Source of the DNA: Clostridiales bacterium | Lineage (GTDB): Bacteria > Bacillota > Clostridia > Tissierellales > Sedimentibacteraceae | Direction: 5' to 3' | NCBI GenBank assembly: GCA_003497505.1 | Contig: DNNV01000131.1 | Location: forward strand, 1 to 5,222 | Length of the DNA: 5,222 nucleotides | Shown: in pieces, positions 1-4,911 of the stretch | How positions within the stretch are numbered: the first letter of the stretch is position 1 | Layout of the letters: each line of letters opens with the position of its first letter | Notes under the pieces: model-generated | Databases searched by the model: none | Told to the model about the DNA's origin: nothing | Seen by the model: only the letters and a program-made list of their open reading frames with translations | Position numbers and translations under genes: made by a program

Positions 1-765
1 AATATTCATTAATGTAGGTCCGGAGCCGCTTATGAAAAATGCCAGCGAATCGTTCCCCTCGCATATTTCTCTTACCTTCTCATACTCATGTATCAAAGTC
101 TTCCTGTATGACTGATGAAGCCTGTCTTTAAGAGACAGCCTTATAATTTCCGTATTTCCCTCCTCAAGAGCCTTCAAAAGAACTGCAGTGCGTGAAATGT
201 TGAACACCGCATCCTTAAATGCTACCAGCTCTGGAAGAAGCTTTCTTGCTTCGCAAGTTGATGTTTCAAAATCGGGTATGAGTGCACAAAATTGCAATTT
301 GTCGCTTATTCCGTAGTTCGTGCAGTAGGGAGTGCCCTCCTCCACTATTGATGCCGTCAATCCACCGTACACCGCAGGTGCCATATTGTCGGGATGCCCC
401 TCAATATTCACCGCAATTTTAAAAAGCTCATTCTTGCTTAAGCCGCCCTTCAGCAGTGCATTTGCTCCGAATACGCCTCCCGCTATGCAGGCGGAGCTGC
501 TGCCCAGGCCTCTCGAAACAGGTATATCCGCCTTCACGGATATTTTTAAGCCCTTAACATCCTTGCCGATTATTTCTGCGGTTTTTATAAAGGACTTATA
601 TACAAGATTGTTGCTGTTTTTATATAAATCCGGACATCCTTCAATTGTCAGTTCCCCGTCTGTTTCTTCGAACTCATATGCATTGTACATATTGAGCGCA
701 AGTCCCAGTGTGTCAAAGCCGGGGCCTATGTTTGCCGTGGATGCCGGAACTGTAATTCTAATCAT
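1..765 (-). CDS. thrB: homoserine kinase (ThrB), 3' end cut by window edge
   Basis: Phosphorylates homoserine with ATP to O-phosphohomoserine, the substrate of the threonine synthase encoded just upstream; cytosolic. The frame is open for 255 codons from the ATG at 763-765 to the window edge, and ThrB proteins are usually about 290-320 residues, so roughly the last 40-60 are missing. GHMP-kinase signatures are visible: the N-terminal block VPASTANIGPGFDTLGLAL (residues 6-24), the Gly/Ser-rich ATP-binding loop PVSRGLGSSSA (82-92), the EGHPDNMAPAVYGG block (122-135), and the C-terminal SGSGPT motif (246-251). The start is supported by AAGGAG five bases upstream, lying inside the 3' end of thrC, and by the typical early position of the first motif. 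The start codon overlaps thrC by 8 nt, so the two are probably co-transcribed and translationally coupled. Identity is very secure from motifs plus the thrC neighbour. Confidence 0.96.
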   Translation of the reverse strand, partial: MIRITVPASTANIGPGFDTLGLALNMYNAYEFEETDGELTIEGCPDLYKNSNNLVYKSFIKTAEIIGKDVKGLKISVKADIPVSRGLGSSSACIAGGVFGANALLKGGLSKNELFKIAVNIEGHPDNMAPAVYGGLTASIVEEGTPYCTNYGISDKLQFCALIPDFETSTCEARKLLPELVAFKDAVFNISRTAVLLKALEEGNTEIIRLSLKDRLHQSYRKTLIHEYEKVREICEGNDSLAFFISGSGPTLMNI

Positions 766-2257
766 AATTTCTCCTTATCAGTTTTTCTCTGACATAGTCT
801 TTCATCTCATCTATTTCACAAACAGCAGTATGCCTAATTTCCTTCTTATTCAGTCCCTTTAGATTTTCCGGTACCACAACTCCCGTTCTTTTGCTCAGCT
901 CCTCCATAATTTCAAATTCGTCTCTATTATCGGCTCCGTAAAGAGCTTCGAAGACGCTTCCAGAAAATTTGTATGGGCTGGCTGTTGAAAGTACAATCGA
1001 TACCGTGCTGTCCTTCGTTTCTTTTCTGTAATTTTCCAAAGCGCGGTATGCCACAGCCGTATGTGTATCAAGAAGGTAGCCATACTTTTCAAATGTTTCC
1101 TTTATGGTAATTTCTGTCTCATTCTTGAATATGCATGCAGCATAAAACTCCGAATTTATTTTATCCTTCATTTCTTCGCTAACCTCATATCGCCCCGCTG
1201 AATTTAGCAGCTCCATGAGAGATTTGACATATTCGTTGTTCTTTCCGCTCATGTAGTACAGAAGCCTTTCAATGTTACTGGACACCAAAATATCCATTGA
1301 GGGTGATATTGTTTTGTAAAACTTCCTGTTTCTGTCGTAAACACCCGTTCTTATAAAATCATACAGAACATTGTTTTCATTTGAAGCGCATATTAGCTTG
1401 TTCACCGGAAGCCCCAAAAGCTTGGCGTAATACCCCGCCAGAATATTTCCAAAGTTTCCTGTTGGAACCACGAAGTTTACCTTATCTCCCATGGCAATCT
1501 CTTTGCTTTCAATCAGCTTCATATATGAGTAGAAATAATACACAATCTGCGGAACAAGTCTGCCTATATTTATGGAGTTTGCCGAAGAAAACATTTTATT
1601 ATTTTCCTTAAGCTCCTCTGCAAGAGTAGCATCCGTAAATATTTTCTTTACTCCTGTCTGGGCATCATCGAAATTTCCACGTATGGCGCACACATAAGTG
1701 TTTGAGCCCTCCTGCGTTTCCATCTGAGCCTTTTGAACCTGACTTACACCTTCGTACGGGTAGAATACAGCTATCTTCGTTCCTTTAACGTCCCTGAATC
1801 CCTCAAGTGCAGCCTTGCCCGTATCTCCTGATGTTGCAACCAGGACAGCAACCTCTTCATCTATTCCGTTCATTTCGTACGAAGCTGTCATGAGATGAGG
1901 AAGTATTGAAAGTGCAACATCCTTGAATGCAGATGTTGGTCCGTGGAACAGCTCTGTCACATATGCCTCTCCTGCCTTGACAACCGGAGTAATTTCATCT
2001 GTACTGAATTTATTTGTGTATGCCTTGGCAGTACATTCCTTTATTTTTTCCGCAGAAAAATCATCCAGCATTTCAGCCAAAATGATTTCCGCCATGTCTA
2101 TGTAGCTTTTGTCCTGCAGTTTTTCCACATCAATTTTCTTATGTTCCAGCTCTCTCATCACGTACAGGCCGCCGTCATCAGCAATGCCTCTCAGCACCGC
2201 ATCCGAAGCGCGTATCCTCAAATCAGAGCATCTTGTGCTTTCATAACTTTTATACAT
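758..2257 (-). CDS. thrC: threonine synthase (ThrC)
   Basis: PLP-dependent enzyme converting O-phosphohomoserine to L-threonine plus phosphate, the last step of threonine synthesis. The 499-residue product fits the long (E. coli/yeast-like) class with an extra N-terminal domain, recognised by the opening YESTR segment (residues 5-9; the next residue is Cys where Gly is common). The PLP lysine is expected at K112 in HGPTSAFKD (106-113). The phosphate/PLP-binding loop is ATSGDTGKAA (141-150), and VPTGNFGN lies further along. The ATG at 2255-2257 is preceded by GGAGG with five bases of spacing, which fixes the start. It is the first gene of a thrC-thrB unit: its TAG stop lies 8 nt inside thrB. 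A candidate vegetative promoter with an inverted repeat lies immediately upstream. No T-box or attenuator fits in the short leader, so any control is likely at initiation (inference). Confidence 0.97.
   Translation of the reverse strand: MYKSYESTRCSDLRIRASDAVLRGIADDGGLYVMRELEHKKIDVEKLQDKSYIDMAEIILAEMLDDFSAEKIKECTAKAYTNKFSTDEITPVVKAGEAYVTELFHGPTSAFKDVALSILPHLMTASYEMNGIDEEVAVLVATSGDTGKAALEGFRDVKGTKIAVFYPYEGVSQVQKAQMETQEGSNTYVCAIRGNFDDAQTGVKKIFTDATLAEELKENNKMFSSANSINIGRLVPQIVYYFYSYMKLIESKEIAMGDKVNFVVPTGNFGNILAGYYAKLLGLPVNKLICASNENNVLYDFIRTGVYDRNRKFYKTISPSMDILVSSNIERLLYYMSGKNNEYVKSLMELLNSAGRYEVSEEMKDKINSEFYAACIFKNETEITIKETFEKYGYLLDTHTAVAYRALENYRKETKDSTVSIVLSTASPYKFSGSVFEALYGADNRDEFEIMEELSKRTGVVVPENLKGLNKKEIRHTAVCEIDEMKDYVREKLIRRNYD
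771..776 (-). promoter_or_regulatory. thrB ribosome binding site inside thrC
   Basis: AAGGAG, five bases ahead of the thrB ATG and within the last codons of thrC. It sets the thrB start and means that ribosomes finishing thrC pass directly over the thrB initiation site, an arrangement typical of translational coupling. Confidence 0.85.
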
Positions 2258-2262
2258 CCTGC

Positions 2263-2267
2263 CCTCC
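2263..2267 (-). promoter_or_regulatory. thrC ribosome binding site
   Basis: GGAGG with five bases between it and the ATG at 2255-2257. It supports the chosen thrC start, which also gives the expected YESTR N-terminus. Confidence 0.85.
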
Positions 2268-2289
2268 GTCGTGTTATTTTAATGATAAT

Positions 2290-2320
2290 TTATAATACAC
2301 TGTATCTAAAAGTATTACAA
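2290..2320. repeat. inverted repeat over the thrC promoter, possible operator
   Basis: On the plus strand the arms are TTATAATAC (2290-2298) and GTATTACAA (2312-2320), which pair at 8 of 9 positions across a 13-base spacer. The arms coincide with the -10 and -35 elements of the candidate thrC promoter, so a dimeric protein bound here would block RNA polymerase. A further TTACAA half-site lies at 2350-2355. The DNA is AT-rich, so a chance match is possible, and I recognise no regulator for it. Confidence 0.4.
2292..2320 (-). promoter_or_regulatory. candidate vegetative promoter of thrC-thrB
   Basis: On the minus strand, TTGTAA (2315-2320; 4/6 to the sigma-A -35) is separated by exactly 17 bases from TATTAT (2292-2297; 5/6 to the -10). 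Transcription would start near 2285, giving a leader of about 28 nt that contains the GGAGG ribosome binding site. The leader is too short for a riboswitch or peptide attenuator. The assignment is by consensus match only. Confidence 0.6.
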
Positions 2321-2377
2321 GTGTTTTTTAAAATAAAACAAAAGGTCTGTTACAAAGTCCGCCACCCTTGAACTTTT

Positions 2378-2407
2378 TTGCACTATGCAGGACATTGCAT
2401 ATATGAT
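2378..2407 (+). promoter_or_regulatory. candidate dxr promoter
   Basis: TATGAT (2402-2407; 5/6 to the sigma-A -10) lies 18 bases downstream of TTGCAC (2378-2383), which keeps only the TTG of the -35 consensus. Transcription would begin near 2414, leaving about 35 nt of leader before dxr. The -10 is reasonable and the -35 weak. This is the only convincing -10 in the right place, but it is a consensus match only. Confidence 0.45.
2384..2401. repeat. perfect inverted repeat within the dxr promoter
   Basis: TATGCA (2384-2389) and TGCATA (2396-2401) form a perfect dyad with a six-base spacer. The dyad fills the space between the candidate -35 and -10 of dxr. That position is usual for a repressor site or for an activator that remodels the spacer, but no known regulator is recognised and the arms are only six bases long. 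Confidence 0.35.
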
Positions 2408-2436
2408 AAAATAGCGGTATTGAAATTTTTATGAAT

Positions 2437-2443
2437 AAAGGAG
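2437..2443 (+). promoter_or_regulatory. dxr ribosome binding site that decides the start
   Basis: AAAGGAG lies five bases before the ATG at 2449. An in-frame ATG at 2431 sits upstream of this site and has no purine-rich sequence of its own, so the shorter protein is preferred. Confidence 0.85.
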
Positions 2444-2448
2444 AAGCC

Positions 2449-3615
2449 ATGAAATATATCAGTATTCTCGGTTCAACCGGTTCAATCGGAACACAGACAT
2501 TAGACGTTGTACGCGAACACTCGGATAAAATAAATGTATGTGCCATAACAGGCAACAGCAACATACACCTGCTGTATGACCAGATACTTGAATTCAGCCC
2601 GGAGCTGTGCGCCGTAATGGATGAGGAAAAGGCAAGGCAGCTTAAGGACATGCTGCCGTCAGATATAAAAACAGAAATTATGCACGGAATAGAAGGACTT
2701 ACAGCCGCTGCCGAATTTTATAAAAGCGATATAATTGTAACTGCAGTGTCCGGCATGATAGGACTAAAACCGACTGTAGCAGCAATTAAAAAAAGCAAGG
2801 CCATAGCTCTGGCAAACAAGGAGACATTGGTTACTGGCGGCAGCTACATAATGAATCTCGCCGCGGAATACAATTCTGAAATTATTCCGGTGGACAGCGA
2901 GCACAGCGCTATTTTTCAGAGCCTTATGGCAAATGACAAAAAAAGCATAAATAAAATTGTTCTGACAGCTTCAGGAGGACCATTCAGGGGGGAAAACACC
3001 GAGTTTTTAAAAAGCGTAACTGTGGAAGATGCCCTGAAGCATCCCAACTGGTCAATGGGAAAAAAAATAACCGTCGACTCCGCCACGCTTATGAACAAGG
3101 GGCTTGAAGTTATCGAAGCAAAGTTTCTTTTTGATGTGAAACCGGAGCAGATTGAGGTTGTTGTGCATCCCCAAAGCATAATACATTCCGGAATAGAGTT
3201 TGAGGACCATTCCACAATCGCACAGCTGGGACACCCTGACATGCGTGTTCCCATACAGTTTGCACTTTTTTATCCCCAACGGACACAAAACTCCTACAAG
3301 AGCCTTTCGCTTGCGGAAATAGGGCAGCTTACGTTTGAGAATCCTGACATAGATACATTCAAATGCCTGAGACTTGCATTCAACTCGCTTGATGCCGGCG
3401 GAACTATGCCGGCGGTTTTAAATGCCTCCAACGAGGCATGCGTGGATTTGTTTTTAAACAAAAAAATAAGCTTCCTCGACATAGGAAACATTAACGAGAA
3501 AATAATGCTCTCTCACAAACCAGTAGCCATTGACTCCGTGGAAACAATATTAGAAGCTGAGGAATGGACAAAGAAAGCTGTAAATGAGCTTCTGACAATC
3601 AACTCGCACCTTTAA
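2449..3615 (+). CDS. dxr: 1-deoxy-D-xylulose 5-phosphate reductoisomerase (Dxr/IspC)
   Basis: Converts DXP to 2-C-methyl-D-erythritol 4-phosphate using NADPH and a divalent metal, the committed step of the MEP isoprenoid pathway; cytosolic. The 388-residue product has the usual family length. The NADPH loop GSTGSIG is at residues 8-14 and ANKET at 122-126. Metal-binding D149 and E151 lie in PVDSEHS, with the third ligand E220 in NKGLE. Substrate-contact residues S175 (TASGG), H198 (HPNW), S211, N216 and K217 match the E. coli enzyme with a constant offset. The conserved VHPQSIIHS and HPDMRVPIQFAL blocks (239-272) follow, then the C-terminal helical domain. The start at 2449 is chosen over an in-frame ATG six codons upstream because only it has a well-spaced AAAGGAG and gives a normal N-terminus. 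It is divergent from thrC, followed by a terminator, and not joined to rseP or ispG as in many Firmicutes. Confidence 0.97.
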   Translation: MKYISILGSTGSIGTQTLDVVREHSDKINVCAITGNSNIHLLYDQILEFSPELCAVMDEEKARQLKDMLPSDIKTEIMHGIEGLTAAAEFYKSDIIVTAVSGMIGLKPTVAAIKKSKAIALANKETLVTGGSYIMNLAAEYNSEIIPVDSEHSAIFQSLMANDKKSINKIVLTASGGPFRGENTEFLKSVTVEDALKHPNWSMGKKITVDSATLMNKGLEVIEAKFLFDVKPEQIEVVVHPQSIIHSGIEFEDHSTIAQLGHPDMRVPIQFALFYPQRTQNSYKSLSLAEIGQLTFENPDIDTFKCLRLAFNSLDAGGTMPAVLNASNEACVDLFLNKKISFLDIGNINEKIMLSHKPVAIDSVETILEAEEWTKKAVNELLTINSHL

Positions 3616-3621
3616 ATACAT

Positions 3622-3652
3622 AAGAGCAATTAAGGCATTCTTAATTGCTCTT
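3622..3652. terminator. intrinsic terminator between dxr and the ylmC-like gene, probably bidirectional
   Basis: A perfect 13-bp stem, AAGAGCAATTAAG paired with CTTAATTGCTCTT, closes a 5-base loop (GCATT on the plus strand). It starts 6 nt after the dxr stop. The plus-strand tail is U-rich but interrupted (CUUUAUUAAUU). The minus-strand tail is weaker still but also U-containing. It sits between convergent genes, so it may end both transcripts; function for dxr is the better supported. Confidence 0.8.
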
Positions 3653-3685
3653 TATTAATTGCATGGAGCAATAATCCTGTTGATG

Positions 3686-3958
3686 TTAATCCAGCATTTC
3701 CTTTATTGCCCTGTTGTTTATGTCATCATCAACATTGACTATTATTACATCCATGCCTATTTTCAATATTTCTTCCCATTTTACCCTTCGTGCCTTGGAT
3801 TTTCCCAGCATACCCATGAACCTTCCTGCTTCTTCTATATAAAACGCCTGAATTTTACCCACCTTCGCATCTATTTCCACATCGTCAAATCTGCCCATAA
3901 TTTCACCGTTCTTGATATTTACAACATCCTTTTCAATCAGCTCCCAGTAATTTGTCAA
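3686..3958 (-). CDS. YlmC/YmxH-family sporulation-associated PRC-barrel protein
   Basis: A small soluble protein of 90 residues from a TTG start at 3956-3958. Its pattern KDVVNIKNGE, then GRFDDVEID, KIQAFYI and the late WEEILKIGMDVIIV is that of the YlmC/YmxH family, a single PRC-barrel domain of beta strands found widely in endospore formers; the biochemical role is not established. I see no signal peptide, membrane segment or cysteine. A GTG at 3965-3967 would give 93 residues, but it abuts the AAGGGG ribosome binding site with no spacing, whereas TTG has 8 nt. The TTG start also places KDVV at the same distance from Met as in B. subtilis YlmC as I remember it. It lies downstream of sigG behind a terminator and has its own candidate promoter. 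Bacillus subtilis also has ylmC close to sigG, so the link is likely an old one. The family call is confident; a function is not offered. Confidence 0.85.
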   Translation of the reverse strand: MTNYWELIEKDVVNIKNGEIMGRFDDVEIDAKVGKIQAFYIEEAGRFMGMLGKSKARRVKWEEILKIGMDVIIVNVDDDINNRAIKEMLD

Positions 3959-3966
3959 AGCATTCA

Positions 3967-3972
3967 CCCCTT
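3967..3972 (-). promoter_or_regulatory. ribosome binding site of the ylmC-like gene
   Basis: AAGGGG on the minus strand overlaps the first base of a GTG codon and is 8 nt from a TTG codon. This geometry favours initiation at TTG and rules against GTG, which would have no spacer. Confidence 0.6.
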
Positions 3973-3983
3973 AGCGTTAATAT

Positions 3984-4011
3984 ACTATAGGGTATGTACA
4001 ATTTATTACAA
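3984..4011 (-). promoter_or_regulatory. candidate promoter of the ylmC-like gene
   Basis: On the minus strand, TTGTAA (4006-4011) is separated by 16 bases from TATAGT (3984-3989; 5/6 to the sigma-A -10). The -35 hexamer is identical to that proposed for thrC. The leader would be about 20 nt and includes the AAGGGG site. A sporulation-type promoter was looked for and no clear SigF, SigG or SigE consensus was found at usual spacing. Confidence 0.4.
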
Positions 4012-4041
4012 TTATGACAAATACGACAAAAAGGACAAAAA
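4006..4041 (-). repeat. degenerate 9-nt tandem repeat after the sigG terminator
   Basis: Read on the minus strand, four consecutive 9-mers run TTTTTGTCC, TTTTTGTCG, TATTTGTCA, TAATTGTAA. The core TTTGTC decays progressively with distance from the hairpin. The first copy provides the terminator U-tract and the last contains the candidate -35 of the ylmC-like gene. Confidence 0.5.
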
Positions 4042-4061
4042 GGATTTGCTTCCGCAAATCC
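4037..4061 (-). terminator. intrinsic terminator after sigG
   Basis: On the minus strand an 8-bp perfect stem GGATTTGC / GCAAATCC closes a GGAA (GNRA-type) tetraloop and is followed at once by five T residues, with a second T run a few bases on. It starts 13 bases after the sigG stop codon. The compact stem and U-tract make it a convincing Rho-independent terminator ending the sigE-sigG transcript. Confidence 0.8.
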
Positions 4062-4074
4062 CTTATACTGATTC

Positions 4075-4851
4075 CTATGACTTAAATCCCTTTTTAAGCT
4101 GACTCAGAGCAGATTTCTCCAGTCTGGACACCTGCGCCTGTGATATGCCGATTTCCTCGGCAACCTCCATCTGAGTTTTTCCCTTGTAAAAACGCATATC
4201 AACTATCTGCTTTTCTCTTTCGGATAATTTGTTTATGCTGTCCTCAAGGGTTATTTTCTCAATCCATTTTTCATCTATATTTTTTTCATCCTTTACCTGA
4301 TCCACAACGTAAAGGGCGTCCCCTCCGTCATTGTATATTGGCTCAAACAACGATATGGGCTCCTGTATGGATTCTAATGCAAAAATTATTTCTTCCTTGT
4401 CAACGCCTATCTCCTTGGCTATTTCCGCAATTGTTGGCTCCTGAGAGCTGCCTGCCGAAAGTCTTTCCCTGACCTGCAACGCTTTGTAGGCTGTATCCTT
4501 CATGGATCTGGACACTCTGATTGAGTTGTTGTCTCTCAAATATCTGCGGATTTCACCGATTATCATGGGAACAGCATATGTAGAGAATTTCACATCAAGA
4601 GATAAATCAAAATTATCAATAGCCTTTATAAGGCCAACACAGCCTATCTGGAACAAATCGTCCACAGGCTCGTTTTTTGAATTAAACCTTTGAATGACAC
4701 TGAGAACAAGCCTTAAATTACCGTTTATGAACTGTTCTCTCAGTTCATTATCTCCCTCCTGGATTTTATGTATCATATCTCTCATCTCGGATGTCTTGAT
4801 TGTAGGCAATTGAGAAGTATTAACGCCACATATAACTACTTTATTTATCAT
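4075..4851 (-). CDS. sigG: RNA polymerase sporulation sigma factor SigG
   Basis: Sigma-70 family factor that directs late forespore transcription after engulfment (for example small acid-soluble spore proteins and germination genes). The 258-residue product matches family length. The N-terminal NKVVICGVNTSQLP (residues 3-16) is a SigG hallmark. Region 2 spans about 36-106, with the core-binding and -10 recognition segment VDDLFQIGCVGLIKAIDNFD (63-82), then KFSTYAVPMIIGEIRRYLRDN (88-108). Region 3 follows with RVSRSMKDTAYKALQVRERL, and the region 4.2 helix-turn-helix is at about 225-246 (TQMEVAEEIGISQAQVSRLE). The NGNLRL segment (43-48) keeps the Asn that in B. subtilis SigG is reported to matter for the anti-sigma CsfB/Gin (recalled, position N43 here). 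The ATG at 4849-4851 has AAAGGGG nine bases upstream. sigE lies 60 bp upstream with no visible terminator between, and a strong terminator follows. Confidence 0.97.
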   Translation of the reverse strand: MINKVVICGVNTSQLPTIKTSEMRDMIHKIQEGDNELREQFINGNLRLVLSVIQRFNSKNEPVDDLFQIGCVGLIKAIDNFDLSLDVKFSTYAVPMIIGEIRRYLRDNNSIRVSRSMKDTAYKALQVRERLSAGSSQEPTIAEIAKEIGVDKEEIIFALESIQEPISLFEPIYNDGGDALYVVDQVKDEKNIDEKWIEKITLEDSINKLSEREKQIVDMRFYKGKTQMEVAEEIGISQAQVSRLEKSALSQLKKGFKS

Positions 4852-4860
4852 CGTTGTTTT

Positions 4861-4867
4861 CCCCTTT
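4861..4867 (-). promoter_or_regulatory. sigG ribosome binding site
   Basis: AAAGGGG on the minus strand, nine bases before the ATG. It is G-rich rather than the AGGAG type seen ahead of thrB and dxr, and it belongs to the second copy of a short duplicated module. Confidence 0.65.
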
Positions 4868-4872
4868 AAAAA

Positions 4873-4882
4873 TATTATCCCC
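4873..4882 (-). promoter_or_regulatory. possible forespore-type (SigF/SigG) -10 element for sigG
   Basis: GGGGATAATA on the minus strand matches the SigF -10 pattern I recall (GGNRANAHTR) at every position, and sigG is known to be a SigF target in Bacillus. The best -35-like pentamer, GCATA (4904-4908), is 21 bases away rather than the usual 16 or so, so the promoter as a whole is uncertain. The resulting leader would be short, with the AAAGGGG site close to the 5' end. Confidence 0.35.
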
Positions 4883-4911
4883 CTTAAAAATTATTTCCCG
4901 GTATATGCTTT

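Larger units (their letters stand above)
4860..4891 (-). repeat. duplicated AT-run/G-run module upstream of sigG
   Basis: On the minus strand ATTTTTAAGGGGGA (4878-4891) and ATTTTTAAAGGGGA (4860-4873) are near-identical direct copies 18 bases apart, differing only in how the A and G runs divide. The second copy supplies the sigG ribosome binding site; the first supplies the G run of a forespore-like -10 element. Confidence 0.6.

Noticed and set aside
332..862. Plus-strand open frame of 176 codons
   Set aside because: It lies antisense to thrB and the end of thrC, both of which have clear family motifs. It has no good ribosome binding site or recognisable domain.
1943..2371. Plus-strand open frame of 142 codons
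   Set aside because: Antisense to the N-terminal part of thrC and running through the thrC promoter; low-complexity, Cys/Phe/His-rich translation typical of a shadow frame.
2258..2448. Possible T-box or other riboswitch between thrC and dxr
   Set aside because: No T-box consensus or terminator/antiterminator pair is visible, and the thrC leader predicted from the promoter is only about 28 nt.
2431..2451. Upstream in-frame ATG as the dxr start
   Set aside because: It would add six residues (MNKGEA) encoded by the ribosome binding site itself. The ATG at 2449 has ideal spacing and a normal family N-terminus.
2328..2651. Minus-strand open frame of 107 codons crossing the dxr start
   Set aside because: Overlaps the dxr promoter, ribosome binding site and N-terminus; no motif or ribosome binding site, so treated as a shadow.
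3659..4102. Plus-strand open frame of 147 codons, aromatic-rich
   Set aside because: Antisense to the ylmC-like gene, the sigG terminator and the sigG end. The composition (many Tyr, Phe, Ile, His) reflects reading AT-rich DNA out of frame.
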